Shown here: positions 17,530-29,290 of the stretch, in pieces
How the letters are laid out: every line of letters begins with the position of its first letter
Numbering within the stretch: the stretch's first letter is position 1
Assembly: GCF_010634855.1 (NCBI RefSeq)
Contig: NZ_MWLQ01000035.1
Location: 1 to 46,958, forward strand
From: Microbacterium sp. B35-30
GTDB taxonomy: Bacteria > Actinomycetota > Actinomycetes > Actinomycetales > Microbacteriaceae
DNA: 46,958 bases
Direction: 5' to 3'
Position numbers and translations under genes: made by a program
Notes under the pieces: generated by a model
The model's database searches: none
What the model saw: the letters and a program-made list of their open reading frames with translations, nothing else
Told to the model about the DNA's origin: nothing

Positions 17530-19380
17530 TTACTCCTCCGAACCGGCGTCCGTCACTGCCCAGTCCCACGTGTTCCAGAAGATCGTGGGAGCGAGGATCG
17601 ACGCGTCGATGCCCTCCACACGGTCGCTGATGCCCGTGACTGCCGGGAACTGGAAGATCGTGACCCCGTAGAAGTCGCTCCACAGGATCTTGTCGGCCTC
17701 CTGCTTGATCTCGATCTGCTTCTCCGCGTCGAACTCCGACGAGATCTCAGCCGACAGCGCGTCGATCTCAGGGTTCGAGTAGAAGTTCATGTTGTTGATG
17801 CCGCCGGTCTTGAACGTCGCCGACCAGTCGGTCACGGCGAGGCTCGTCGACTGCCACCCGAAGAACACGGCGTCGTACGCACCGGGCGTGCCGAGGAGGC
17901 CGCCCCACTTGTCCGAGCCGCAGTCCGTGACGTTGAAGCCGGCCTGGTTGGCCGAAGCCTGGATCAGGGCGAACTCGTTGACACGACGCGGGTTGTTCGA
18001 CGCATACAGGATGCAGACCTCGGGGTTGGTGATGCCCGACTCTGCGAGGAGCGCCTTGGCACCCTCGATGTCGACCTCGGCGAACGCGTCGGAGCCGTTG
18101 TTCGCGACCGAGTCGTCGTAGCCCTCGGAGCCCGGCACGAAGTTCTGCGAGCTGCGCAGGAGCGCGTCCTCGCCGACGATCGGCTTGATGAGCTTGTCGA
18201 CGATCTCCTGGCGGGGAACCGTCTTGAGGAACGCCTCGCGGACCTTCGGGTCCTTGAAGATGTTCTCCGGGTTCTTGCCGTTCTCGAACTGCAGGTCGAG
18301 GTGCTCGTACGTGCCCTCGACGCCGGTCTGCACCGTGATGCCGTCGATCGCGTCGAGCGCGGTCTTCAGGTCAGCGGTCGCCTGGGGCGAGATGACGTCG
18401 ACCTCACCGTTCTCGAGCGCCTGAGCGGCCGCGAGCGGGTCGGGGATGAAGCGGACGGTGATGTCCTCGATGTTCGGGGTGTTCTCACCCTTGTACTCGG
18501 GGTTCGCCGTCAGAGTGATGTACTGGTCGGCGACGAAGTCCTTGATCATGTAAGGACCGCTCGCGAGGTACAGCTCCGGGTCATCCGGCAGCTCGGTGAA
18601 GTTGAAGCCCGAGTTCCAGAAGGCCGAGATCGGCGCGAGCGCCGCAGCGTCCTCGCTCTCGATGGCGTCGAGGACGGCCTGCTTGGCCTCTTCGTTGTCA
18701 TCGAGGCCGAGGGCGTTCTTCGCCACCACGTGCGCAGGCAGGATCGTGCCGAGGGTTCCGAACGCGACCTCCCAGTCGACGTAGGGAGCCGAGTAGACCA
18801 TCGTGATCGACTTGCCGTCTTCGCTGACCTCGGGCGTGTCGTGCACGAGACCGAACTGGGCGTCCGGGCTGGCACCGCTGTCGAAGTAGATGACGTCGGT
18901 CGGGAAGGCGTCGGTGAACTCGCCGGTCTCGGCGTCGGTGAAGTCCGACGGGTCGAAGTCGGGCGTGTCGAGCGAACGCGACAGAGCGGCCCAGTTGAGC
19001 ATCAGGTCGGCGGCGTCGATCGGGGTGCCGTCGGACCAGGTGACGTCGTCGGCAAGCGTGTACTTGACCGTCAGCGGGTCTTCCTCGACGAGCTCGTACG
19101 TGCCGAACGAGGTGTTCTGCACCAGCTCGGGCGTGTTGTTGTAGTACGAGAACCCGTCATAGGTCAGGTAGTTGATGTTGTTGTTCGCCGTGGCGTTGCC
19201 GAACGAGGTGTTGCCGTTGGCCGAGTAGAACGCCTGGTTCCACGCCGCGGTGATCGACGAGCCTTCGACGAGACCGGAGTCGTCGCCTGTCTCTTCGCCG
19301 CCACCGGCGGCGCAGCCCGAGATCGCCAGTGCGCCGGCTGCGGTGAGCGCCACCGCGGCCGAGATGCGCTTAATTCTCAC
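17530..19380 (-). CDS. Peptide ABC importer substrate-binding lipoprotein (SBP family 5)
   Basis: 616 residues. The lipoprotein signal has an RIKR basic start, a hydrophobic core and a lipobox AISGC (Cys near 22), followed by a Gly/Glu-rich linker. The mature part shows the family 5 layout: ...LVEEDPLTVKYTLADDVTWSDGTPIDAADL and later KDPKVREAFLKTVPR. The GTG at 19380 is favoured by AGGAGG 4 nt upstream; upstream in-frame codons are not conserved-looking. First gene of the importer with 17353, 15834 and probably 14001. Substrate is likely an oligopeptide but cannot be fixed from sequence. Confidence 0.9.
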   Translation of the reverse strand: MRIKRISAAVALTAAGALAISGCAAGGGEETGDDSGLVEGSSITAAWNQAFYSANGNTSFGNATANNNINYLTYDGFSYYNNTPELVQNTSFGTYELVEEDPLTVKYTLADDVTWSDGTPIDAADLMLNWAALSRSLDTPDFDPSDFTDAETGEFTDAFPTDVIYFDSGASPDAQFGLVHDTPEVSEDGKSITMVYSAPYVDWEVAFGTLGTILPAHVVAKNALGLDDNEEAKQAVLDAIESEDAAALAPISAFWNSGFNFTELPDDPELYLASGPYMIKDFVADQYITLTANPEYKGENTPNIEDITVRFIPDPLAAAQALENGEVDVISPQATADLKTALDAIDGITVQTGVEGTYEHLDLQFENGKNPENIFKDPKVREAFLKTVPRQEIVDKLIKPIVGEDALLRSSQNFVPGSEGYDDSVANNGSDAFAEVDIEGAKALLAESGITNPEVCILYASNNPRRVNEFALIQASANQAGFNVTDCGSDKWGGLLGTPGAYDAVFFGWQSTSLAVTDWSATFKTGGINNMNFYSNPEIDALSAEISSEFDAEKQIEIKQEADKILWSDFYGVTIFQFPAVTGISDRVEGIDASILAPTIFWNTWDWAVTDAGSEE

Positions 19381-19449
19381 TGTTCCTCCTGTGCAGGGTA
19401 GGTGCGCACACGTAGGACGGGGGCCATACGGGGGCGCGGATGGGAAAAC

Positions 19450-19476
19450 CTTATGCACGGGTGATGAGATGGTCAA
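19450..19476 (-). promoter_or_regulatory. Possible promoter of the first ABC importer
   Basis: On the minus strand TTGACC (19476-19471) is followed after 15 bp by CATAAG (19455-19450). The spacing is short, so the -10 may be shifted by one or two bases. It would give a leader of about 65 nt before the GTG. Confidence 0.35.
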
Positions 19477-19503
19477 AACGATGGACGAAAACGTTACAGA
19501 GCC

Positions 19504-19532
19504 TTAACTCAACTGAAGCCAAGTGTGACAAT
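19504..19532 (+). promoter_or_regulatory. Possible promoter of the CPBP-family gene
   Basis: TTAACT (19504-19509), 17 bp, GACAAT (19527-19532). A start about 7-8 nt later would fall on or next to the ATG at 19541, so the message would be leaderless or nearly so. Confidence 0.4.
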
Positions 19533-19540
19533 CTGACAAG

Positions 19541-20410
19541 ATGACCGCGCCGAACCGCCCCTCGGACGTGAGAAACCCGACGATGTCGGACCGTGCCCCC
19601 GCCTTCGAGCGCCGGCGCCTCACGTGGGAGATCTGGATCGTCCTCGCCGTGACGGTGGGCCAATCGGCACTCTATTCGGTTCTGTCCCTCACTCGGGCCC
19701 TGCTCCGCCCCACACCGATCGGCAATCAGCAGACCCAGCTCAACCCCTCGCGGGATGCCGCGGCCTTCTGGGACGTGCTGTACCAGCTGCTGTCCGTCTT
19801 CTTCGCGCTCGCGCTGGTGGCGCTCGTCGTCTACCTGCTCTGGGAGCCCGGAGGCAACGCACTGCGGCGCATGGGCCTCGACTTCACCCGGTTCGGCGGC
19901 GACCTCGGCCGCGGCATCCTGCTCACCGCCGTCATCGGCCTGCCGGGTCTCGCGCTCTACGCGGCGGGCCGCGCGCTGGGCATCACGGTCGCCGTCGTCG
20001 CCTCGCCCCTGGACGCGGCCTGGTGGACGGTGCCCCTGCTGCTGCTGTCGGCGCTGCGGGCGGGGCTCACCGAAGAGGTCATCTTCATCGGGTACCTGTT
20101 CGACAGGCTCCGCCGGCTGGGCTGGAACGACTGGTCGATCATCCTGACGACGGCGGCCCTGCGCGGCGCCTACCACGCCTACCAGGGCTTCGGCGCGATC
20201 GTCGGCAACTTCGCGATGGGCGTGGTCTTCGGCTGGTGCTACCGCCGATGGGGGCGCATCATGCCCCTCGTCATCGCGCACACCCTCCTGGACATCGTCG
20301 CGTTCGTCGGCTACCCCCTCGCGGCCGCGCTGTGGCCCGAGGTCTTCGCCCCGATACCTCAGCCGACCCCGACGCCCGCACCGACGCCGGCACCGACTCC
20401 CGCGACGTGA
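19541..20410 (+). CDS. CPBP-family intramembrane protein (Abi/CAAX protease-like)
   Basis: 289 residues, about eight hydrophobic segments, cytoplasmic membrane. The CPBP core is at the C-terminal half: LTEEVIFIGYLFDRLRRLGW (motif 1), LRGAYHAYQG (motif 2 with His) and VIAHTLLDIVAFVGY (His and Asp). In classical members motif 1 is EExxxR; here the Arg position is Ile, which I believe is common to an actinobacterial subgroup. Whether it is an active glutamic protease is therefore open. The tail is a Pro-Thr repeat (PTPTPAPTPAPTP). ATG 19541 is chosen for the promoter spacing; ATG 19583 is an alternative. It converges on gcvP with a strong hairpin between. Confidence 0.8.
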   Translation: MTAPNRPSDVRNPTMSDRAPAFERRRLTWEIWIVLAVTVGQSALYSVLSLTRALLRPTPIGNQQTQLNPSRDAAAFWDVLYQLLSVFFALALVALVVYLLWEPGGNALRRMGLDFTRFGGDLGRGILLTAVIGLPGLALYAAGRALGITVAVVASPLDAAWWTVPLLLLSALRAGLTEEVIFIGYLFDRLRRLGWNDWSIILTTAALRGAYHAYQGFGAIVGNFAMGVVFGWCYRRWGRIMPLVIAHTLLDIVAFVGYPLAAALWPEVFAPIPQPTPTPAPTPAPTPAT

Positions 20411-20412
20411 AG

Positions 20413-20447
20413 GCGATGGGATGCCGGGGGCACCGGCATCCCATCGC
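20413..20447. terminator. Bidirectional terminator between the CPBP gene and gcvP
   Basis: GCGATGGGATGCCGG (20413-20427) and its exact complement (20433-20447) make a 15-bp stem with a 5-nt loop between convergent genes. Confidence 0.8.
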
Positions 20448-20473
20448 TCACGGACAGCTGCAGGACGAGTTCT

Positions 20474-23361
<2,888 letters not shown>

Positions 23362-23365
<4 letters not shown>

Positions 23366-23745
23366 TCGGCGCCGCCCGTGAGCGAGATGTAGGCGTCGCG
23401 GTCGAGCAGCTCGGCCACGGCGGCGGGGTCGACCGTGAGCTTGACGAGCCAGCCGGCGCCGAACGGGTCGGCGTTGACGAGCGACGGGTCGTCGACCACG
23501 GCGTCGTTGACCTCGACGACCTCGCCCGTCAGCGGCGCGTAGAGCTCGCCGACCGACTTGGTGGACTCGATCTCGCCCACGACGGTTGCGGCAGTGACCG
23601 TGCTGCCCACCGCGGGGAGCTCGACGAACACGACGTCGCCGAGCTTGTCGGCCGCGTACGAAGTGATGCCGACGGTCGCGGTGTCGCCGTCGAGGGCGAC
23701 CCACTCGTGCTCGGCGGTGTACTTGAGGGCGGTGAGGTCGGTCAT
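23362..23745 (-). CDS. gcvH: Glycine cleavage system H protein
   Basis: 127-residue lipoyl carrier that shuttles the aminomethyl intermediate between GcvP, GcvT and the L-protein. The lipoylated lysine is K63 in GEIESTKSVGELYAP, and the beginning YTAEHEWVALDGDTATVGIT is canonical. The ATG at 23745 overlaps the gcvT stop by 4 nt (ATGA), and its own stop overlaps gcvP the same way. The L-protein and lipoate genes are not in the window. Confidence 0.95.
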
Positions 23746-24875
23746 GAGTTCCTCCGGTAGAAAGGCAGGGCGGTCACGGTCGCGGGGATGCGGGTCCCCC
23801 GCACGTCGATGAAGAGCTGGGTGCCGGGCGCGGCGGCCGCCGGCGAGACGAACGCCATCGCGATGGGATGCCCCAGCGTCGGGCTGAGCGCCCCGCTCGT
23901 GATCTCGCCGACCGGGGCCGCGGCATCCCCGGCGTCGAACACGGCGTAGCCGGCGCGGCCCGCGCGACGGCCCTCGGAGGTGAGGCCGACGAGCACCGGG
24001 GCGTCGGGCGTCATGACCGCCGCGAGTCCGGACTTGCCGACGAAGTCGTCCTTGTCGACCGCGACCACGCGGCCGAGGCCGGCCTGTGCCGGGACGATGT
24101 CGCGCGAGAGCTCGTGGCCGTAGAGCGGCATCCCGGCCTCCAGGCGCAGCGTGTCGCGCGCGGCGAGGCCGGCGGGAACCAGTCCGAGGGGTTCGCCGGC
24201 CGCCAGCAGCGCGTCCCACAGGGCCGGCGCGGCCGCGTTCGGGATCAGCAGCTCGAAGCCGTCCTCGCCGGTGTACCCGGTGCGGGCCACGAACAGGGGG
24301 GCGTCGTCGAACGACCCGGACGACCACGCGTAGTAGCCGAGGTCGGCGAAGGACGGCGTGACATCGACGATGCCGGGGGTGGCCTCCACCACGGCACGGG
24401 CGATGGGGCCCTGCACGGCGATCAGCGACATGTCGTCGGTGTGGTCGTCGAGCTCTGCGTCGAACCCCTCGACGCGCGCGGCGAACGCGCGGCCGACGGC
24501 ATCGCGGTTGCCCGCGTTCGCGATCACGAGGAAGCGATGCTCCGCGATGCGGTAGACGATGACGTCGTCGACGATGCCGCCCGAGTCGTCGAGCACCAGC
24601 GAGTACTTCGCCTTGCCCACGCGCATCGAGGAGATCGCGCCGGCCAGCGCGTAGTCGAGGAACGCCCCGGCGCCGGCCCCGTCGACGCCGAACTCGGCCA
24701 TGTGCGAGATGTCGAAGAGTCCGGCCGCCGTGCGCACCGCGTGGTGCTCCGCGAGATCGGACGTGTAGCGCACGGGCATGAGCCAGCCGCCGAAGTCGGT
24801 GAACGAGGCGCCCAGCGCCTCGTGGCGGTCATGGAGCACGGTCGTCCGCGAGTCCGAAGGGCGGTGGTCTGTCAT
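23742..24875 (-). CDS. gcvT: Glycine cleavage system aminomethyltransferase, T-protein
   Basis: 377 residues. Transfers the methylene from aminomethyl-GcvH to tetrahydrofolate and releases ammonia. The folate-binding fold is seen from TVLHDRHEALGASFTDFGGW and FDISHMAEF (N-terminal part), KAKYSLVLDDSGGIVDDVIV-like GKAKYSLVLDDSGGIVDDV in the middle, and GYTGEDGFELLIP later. The ATG at 24875 has GGGAGAA 5-6 nt upstream. It is the first gene of the operon and lies directly behind a tandem glycine riboswitch, so it is expected to be switched on by glycine. A longer in-frame reading would run through the riboswitch and is rejected. Confidence 0.95.
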   Translation of the reverse strand: MTDHRPSDSRTTVLHDRHEALGASFTDFGGWLMPVRYTSDLAEHHAVRTAAGLFDISHMAEFGVDGAGAGAFLDYALAGAISSMRVGKAKYSLVLDDSGGIVDDVIVYRIAEHRFLVIANAGNRDAVGRAFAARVEGFDAELDDHTDDMSLIAVQGPIARAVVEATPGIVDVTPSFADLGYYAWSSGSFDDAPLFVARTGYTGEDGFELLIPNAAAPALWDALLAAGEPLGLVPAGLAARDTLRLEAGMPLYGHELSRDIVPAQAGLGRVVAVDKDDFVGKSGLAAVMTPDAPVLVGLTSEGRRAGRAGYAVFDAGDAAAPVGEITSGALSPTLGHPIAMAFVSPAAAAPGTQLFIDVRGTRIPATVTALPFYRRNS

Positions 24876-24923
24876 GAGTTCTCCCGGTCGCTGACGGGCA
24901 GGCGCCGCTCGACGCCTGTGAAC

Positions 24924-25108
24924 TCCCCCTCTGTCATGGGCCTGAGAGTTTCGCCGGGTGCGAGGCATCCGACTTTCTCCTTCGGCGGACGCATCAGCGT
25001 CACTCTCCAGAGTCGGCCTGCCCGAACGGTACGCGTACCTGAGAGATTGGCGGGGAGGCTTGCTCCTTCGGTGCTCGACGATCGCGCTGCCGAGGCTCTC
25101 CCGCCCGG
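24924..25108 (-). ncRNA. Tandem glycine riboswitch (gcvT element) upstream of gcvTHP
   Basis: Read on the minus strand, two gcvT-type aptamers follow each other. The first has CGGGAGAG near 25100, CCGAAGGAGCAAG near 25060 and AATCTCTCAGGTAC near 25040. The second has GGAGAGTGACGC (25008-24997), CCGAAGGAGAAAGTC near 24980 and GAAACTCTCAGGCCCATGACAG ending near 24931. These are the conserved cores of glycine aptamers (known family), with a short linker that fits the cooperative tandem form. A small hairpin (24899-24918) lies between the second aptamer and the gcvT ribosome site and may be part of the expression platform. Binding of glycine should turn the operon on. Confidence 0.93.
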
Positions 25109-25156
25109 GTGATGGGCCGTATTGACTTGCGCAGCAAGCATAGCGGTCGACCGGGC

Positions 25157-26329
25157 TCAGCCGACGCAGGATCCCGTCGACACGGTGTTCGACAGCGACG
25201 GCGCACGCTCCGCCACCGGCGTGAGCTCGGCCATCGTCATCGCGTAGCCCAGGTTCTCGTCGTTCTCGGCACGGGCGAAGACGACACCCGCGACGGCGCC
25301 GCCGTCGGTGAGCAGCGGGCCGCCCGAGTTGCCGGGCCGCACCACGGCGTTCAGGGCGTAGATCTCGCGCGGGTTCCATGACTCGTCGTACACGTCGGGC
25401 ACGCTGGCCGTTCCCACGGACTCCACTCCGGCCGCCACCATCGTGAACGGCCCCCCGTAGGGGAATCCCTGCACGGCCGCCGCGTCGCCGGCGGCCAGCG
25501 TCCCCGAGAACGGCAGGACGTCGGCGCCCAGGTCGTCGACGGCGATCACGGCGAGGTCGTCGATCGGGTCGAAGTACACGATGCGACCCTCGCGCGCCGA
25601 CACGCCCGGCAGCTCCACGATGGGGGTGTCGACGCCGGCGACGACGTGGGCGTTCGTGACGACGCGGTCCTCCGCGATGACGAACCCGCTCCCCGCCGAT
25701 CCCCGCCCGCAGGCGTACGCGGTGCCCGAGATCCGGGCGACGGATGCCGCAGCCCGCTGCAGCTCGGGATCGTCCAGAGCGACCGGGGGCGCCGGGTCGA
25801 CGGTCCCGGGCCCGAGCAGCTGACCGAGGCCCGGGAGGCTGTCCTCGAGCACCGCCCCGCGCAGCTGTGCCAGCGCCGCGGCGACCGGGTCGGGGGTGGC
25901 CGCCTCGATGCCCCGCAGGATGCTCGACGAGGCGACGGCGGACGAGATGATGGGGATGCCGGCGACGGCGATCGCCGGAGCCACGAAGGCGAGCGCGAGG
26001 ACGGCGGCGAGCACCGACGCGATGCCGCCGAGGAACCGCTCGACGCCGCGGAGCTTGAGCCGGTCCGCGCCGGAGCGCAGCGCCGCGCCGATCGCTGCGC
26101 CGATGGCCGCGCCGGCGAAGACGAGGCCGATCGCGGCGAGGATCACGGCCGGTCCTCGCCAGACGGGCGACGGCACCCAGGAGCTCACGAGCGGCGTGAG
26201 CCAGTACGCCGCGAAGGCGCCGGCGGCGATGCCCGCGAACGTGCCGATGCTGGCGAAGAAGCCGCGTTGCACTCCGGAGATGCAGGCCCCGATGAGGAGA
26301 AGGACGATCACCACGTCGACGACGACCAT
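25157..26329 (-). CDS. MarP-like membrane-anchored trypsin-type serine protease
   Basis: 390 residues. The N-terminal CvpA-like part has four hydrophobic segments (about 1-18, 25-45, 58-82 and 100-130). It is followed by an extracytoplasmic trypsin-like domain with the triad His228 (VVTNAHVVAG), Asp257 or 258 (IDDLAVIAVDD) and Ser335 (GNSGGPLL). Two cysteines, in YACGRGSAGSG and near the C-terminus (TGSCVG), probably form the disulfide that in mycobacterial MarP controls activity. MarP supports acid resistance and cell-wall remodelling in Mycobacterium tuberculosis; a similar stress role here is inference. The ATG at 26329 has GGAAGGGG upstream and starts right at the first helix; ATG 26374 adds an unlikely basic leader. 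Confidence 0.87.
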   Translation of the reverse strand: MVVVDVVIVLLLIGACISGVQRGFFASIGTFAGIAAGAFAAYWLTPLVSSWVPSPVWRGPAVILAAIGLVFAGAAIGAAIGAALRSGADRLKLRGVERFLGGIASVLAAVLALAFVAPAIAVAGIPIISSAVASSSILRGIEAATPDPVAAALAQLRGAVLEDSLPGLGQLLGPGTVDPAPPVALDDPELQRAAASVARISGTAYACGRGSAGSGFVIAEDRVVTNAHVVAGVDTPIVELPGVSAREGRIVYFDPIDDLAVIAVDDLGADVLPFSGTLAAGDAAAVQGFPYGGPFTMVAAGVESVGTASVPDVYDESWNPREIYALNAVVRPGNSGGPLLTDGGAVAGVVFARAENDENLGYAMTMAELTPVAERAPSLSNTVSTGSCVG

Positions 26330-26442
26330 CCCACCCCTTCCGACCGTCAGGATCCGTCTCGACAGGCTACGCATCCAGCCTGGGAGACGACCCCCACGGG
26401 CACTCCGGGCGTGTCGCGTCGTGATCGCGCGCGAGCGGTGGC

Positions 26443-27309
26443 TCAGTGCTGCGGCGCGGCCAGCTCCCTGCGCACCTCGTCGCGCAGCCTCCCCTGATTC
26501 TCGGGATCGGGCGCGGCTCCCAGCAGCGTGCGCGTGTAGTCGTGCTGCGGGTCGAGGATGACGGTGTCGGCCGGGCCGCGCTCGACGATGTCGCCGCGGT
26601 ACATCACCAGGATCTCGTCCGAGAAGTGGCGCGCGGTCGCGAGGTCGTGGGTGATGTAGAGGACTCCCAGGTGGTCCTCGCGCTGCAGCTGGGCGAGGAG
26701 GTTCAGCACGCCCAGGCGGATCGACACGTCGAGCATCGAGACGGGTTCGTCGGCGATGATGAACTGCGCCCCGGGCGCGAGCGCCCGCGCGATCGCGACG
26801 CGCTGGCGCTGACCGCCCGACAGCTCGTGCGGTCGGCGCTCCGCCATCTTGTCGGTCGGGGTGAGTCGCACGCGGTCGAGCAGCTCGAGCACGCGCCGGC
26901 GCACTTCGGCCTTACCCATGCCCGGGTTGTGGATGCGCAGCGGGCGCTCGAGGTGATGCTCGATCGAGTGGAACGGGTTCAGCGACGCGAACGGGTCCTG
27001 GAACACCATCTGCACGTCGCCGCGGTACGCCGCGACCTCCCGGCTGCGGTTGCCGGCCGGCTTGCCGTCGAGCAGGATCTGCCCCTTCGTCGGGGTCTCG
27101 AGCCGTGCCAGCATCTTCGCGATGGTGGACTTGCCCGAGCCGGACTCCCCCACCAGCGCGATCGTGCGGCCCGCCTCGAGCGTGAACGACACATCCTTCA
27201 CGGCGTGGAGGGTGGAGAAGCTCAGCCCGCTGCGGAGCCGGAAGTCCTTGACCAGGTTGCGCGCTTCGAGCGTGCGCGGTCCGTCAGCGGTCGGTGGCTG
27301 GGCGGTCAT
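26443..27309 (-). CDS. ABC importer ATP-binding protein, DppF-like
   Basis: 288 residues. One ATPase domain with VGESGSGKST (about 53-62), Q-loop MVFQDPFASLNP, signature LSGGQRQRVA and Walker B FIIADEPVSMLD. The last 40 residues hold the oligopeptide-type extension (YTRTLLGAAPDP). Pairs with the DppD-like ATPase just upstream, whose stop it overlaps by 4 nt (ATGA). Last gene of the second importer operon. It differs from the first importer, which has both ATPases in one polypeptide. Confidence 0.9.
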   Translation of the reverse strand: MTAQPPTADGPRTLEARNLVKDFRLRSGLSFSTLHAVKDVSFTLEAGRTIALVGESGSGKSTIAKMLARLETPTKGQILLDGKPAGNRSREVAAYRGDVQMVFQDPFASLNPFHSIEHHLERPLRIHNPGMGKAEVRRRVLELLDRVRLTPTDKMAERRPHELSGGQRQRVAIARALAPGAQFIIADEPVSMLDVSIRLGVLNLLAQLQREDHLGVLYITHDLATARHFSDEILVMYRGDIVERGPADTVILDPQHDYTRTLLGAAPDPENQGRLRDEVRRELAAPQH

Positions 27310-28202
27310 GCGGCTCCTCCTTCGAGCGGGACGTTCGCGGCCGAGCCCAGCGTCGCCGAGACCGGCTGCGTGCCGGTGCGCACGAAGTCGCCGCGATCGC
27401 CGCGCAGGCTCGGGAAGCTCGACAGCAGCTTCTTGGTGTACTCGTGCTGCGGATCGCGGTAGATCTCGGTCGCGGTGCCGAGCTCGACGATCTCGCCCTG
27501 CAGCATGACCGCGATGCGGTCGCTGATCTCGATCAGCATGGGCAGGTCGTGCGTGATGAAGATCACGGCGAACCCCAGCCGCTCGCGCAGTCGCATGATC
27601 TCGCGGATGATGCCGCGCTGCACCACGACGTCGAGGGCGGTCGTCGGCTCGTCCATGATCATGACCTGCGGATCGAGCGCGAGCGCCATCGCGATCATGA
27701 CGCGCTGCCGCATCCCGCCCGACAGCTCGTGCGGGAAGCTCGACAGCCGCTTCGGGTCGACGCCCACGAGCTCGAGAAGCTCTTCGCTGCGCCGCTGCTT
27801 GTCGCGTTTGGACATCTCGGGGCGGTGGGTGGTGAACACGTCGAACAGCTGCGCGCGGACGTTGATGACCGGGTTCAGCGAATTCATCGCCCCCTGGAAC
27901 ACCATCGACACCTTGTCCCAGCGGAAGCGGCGCAGCTCCTCGTCGGCGAGCCCGACGACGTCGATGTCCTCTCCGGAGCGGTCGTGGAACACGATCTCAC
28001 CCGACGTCATCAGCGCCGGCGGCTTCAGCAGGCGGTTGACCCCGTACGCGAGGGTCGACTTGCCGCAGCCCGATTCCCCGGCCAGGCCGAGGATCTCTCC
28101 GCGGTGGAGCGTCAGCGACACATCGCGCACCGCCTTGACGGGCGGATCGACCTCGTACTCGATCGAGACGTTGCGCGCCGTGAGGACGGCATCCCGGTTC
28201 AT
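27306..28202 (-). CDS. ABC importer ATP-binding protein, DppD-like
   Basis: 298 residues. Walker A GLAGESGCGKSTLA (about 40-52), Q-loop MVFQGAMNSLNPV, signature LSGGMRQRVMIAMAL, Walker B VMIMDEPTTALD, then the C-terminal extension YTKKLLSSFPSLRGD. The ATG at 28202 overlaps the stop of the DppC-like permease (ATGA), and its own stop overlaps the next gene the same way. Forms the motor of the second importer with 26443-27309. Confidence 0.9.
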   Translation of the reverse strand: MNRDAVLTARNVSIEYEVDPPVKAVRDVSLTLHRGEILGLAGESGCGKSTLAYGVNRLLKPPALMTSGEIVFHDRSGEDIDVVGLADEELRRFRWDKVSMVFQGAMNSLNPVINVRAQLFDVFTTHRPEMSKRDKQRRSEELLELVGVDPKRLSSFPHELSGGMRQRVMIAMALALDPQVMIMDEPTTALDVVVQRGIIREIMRLRERLGFAVIFITHDLPMLIEISDRIAVMLQGEIVELGTATEIYRDPQHEYTKKLLSSFPSLRGDRGDFVRTGTQPVSATLGSAANVPLEGGAA

Positions 28203-29290
28203 GCGGCGGCTCCGTTCGTGCTGCGGACGGCCTCGACACCACGGCCCGCGCGCTTCGCCTTGCGCACGCGGCGCGCGTTCTCGGGGGCGAGGCGCAGCTT
28301 CGGGTTGATGATCTCGTCGATCGAGAAGTTGATGAGCGACAGGCCGGCGCCGAGCAGCGCGATCATGAGGCCGGGCGGCACGAACCACCACCAGGCGCCT
28401 GTGCCGAGCGCCTGACCGGTCTGCGCGTCGTTGAGCATCGTGCCCCACGTGATCGATCCGGTCGGCCCGAGCCCGAGATACGACAGACCCGCTTCGCCGA
28501 GGATCGCGAAGATGATCGCGAAGAGGAACTGCGCCGCGAGCAGCGGGAGCAGGTTCGGCAGGATCTCGACGCGGATGATGCGCGTCGTCTTCTCGCCCGC
28601 CACCCGGCTGGCGGCGACATAGTCGCGCGACCGCAGCGAGCGCGCCTGCGCCCGGAGCACGACCGCGGAGCCCGCCCAGCCGGTGATGCCGAGCACCACG
28701 GCCACCAGCATCCAACTTCGCCCGGGGATGTAGGTGGCGATCACCATCACGAGCGGCAGCCCCGGGATGACGAGCATGATGTTCGTGAAGAGCGAGAGGA
28801 TCTCGTCCCACCAGCCGCCCTTGTAGCCCGCGATGATGCCGAACACGATCGACAGCACCAGCGCGATGAGACCGGCGGTGATGCCGACCATGAGCGATCC
28901 GCGCGTGCCCCACGCGAGCTGGGCGAGGACGTCGTAGCCCAGCTTGGTCGTGCCGAGGAGATGCTCCGGGCTCGGCGGCGACAGCGCCGGGTTGTCGGAG
29001 TCCATCGGATCCTGGGCGAACAGCGGCCCGAGGATGCCGAACAGCACGATGCCGATGACGATGGTGAGACCGAGCGCCAGCTTGAGCGACATCCGCGGCA
29101 GCAGCTGCCGGATGCCGCGGCGGGCGGCGGATGCCTCGTCCCGTGCCGCGACGACCTCGGCGTCGACGGGCGGCGTCATGAGGGCGCCGGGCGCGACGAT
29201 GACGGAGTCGATGGTGCGGTCGGAGAGCGTCTCGGGGACGCTCACGACTCGGCCGGTCGACGGTTCGGTCACTTCGACCCTCTCAGACAT
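28199..29290 (-). CDS. ABC importer permease, DppC-like
   Basis: 363 residues. A cytoplasmic N-terminus of about 65 residues, first helix LALGLTIVIGIVLFGILGPLF, then the permease core; YVAASRVAGEKTTRIIRVEI is the EAA-type coupling loop, and GLSYLGLGPTGSITWG the OppC-type segment. It overlaps the DppB-like gene upstream by 8 nt and the DppD-like gene downstream by 4 nt. Membrane subunit of the second importer. Confidence 0.9.
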   Translation of the reverse strand: MSERVEVTEPSTGRVVSVPETLSDRTIDSVIVAPGALMTPPVDAEVVAARDEASAARRGIRQLLPRMSLKLALGLTIVIGIVLFGILGPLFAQDPMDSDNPALSPPSPEHLLGTTKLGYDVLAQLAWGTRGSLMVGITAGLIALVLSIVFGIIAGYKGGWWDEILSLFTNIMLVIPGLPLVMVIATYIPGRSWMLVAVVLGITGWAGSAVVLRAQARSLRSRDYVAASRVAGEKTTRIIRVEILPNLLPLLAAQFLFAIIFAILGEAGLSYLGLGPTGSITWGTMLNDAQTGQALGTGAWWWFVPPGLMIALLGAGLSLINFSIDEIINPKLRLAPENARRVRKAKRAGRGVEAVRSTNGAAA

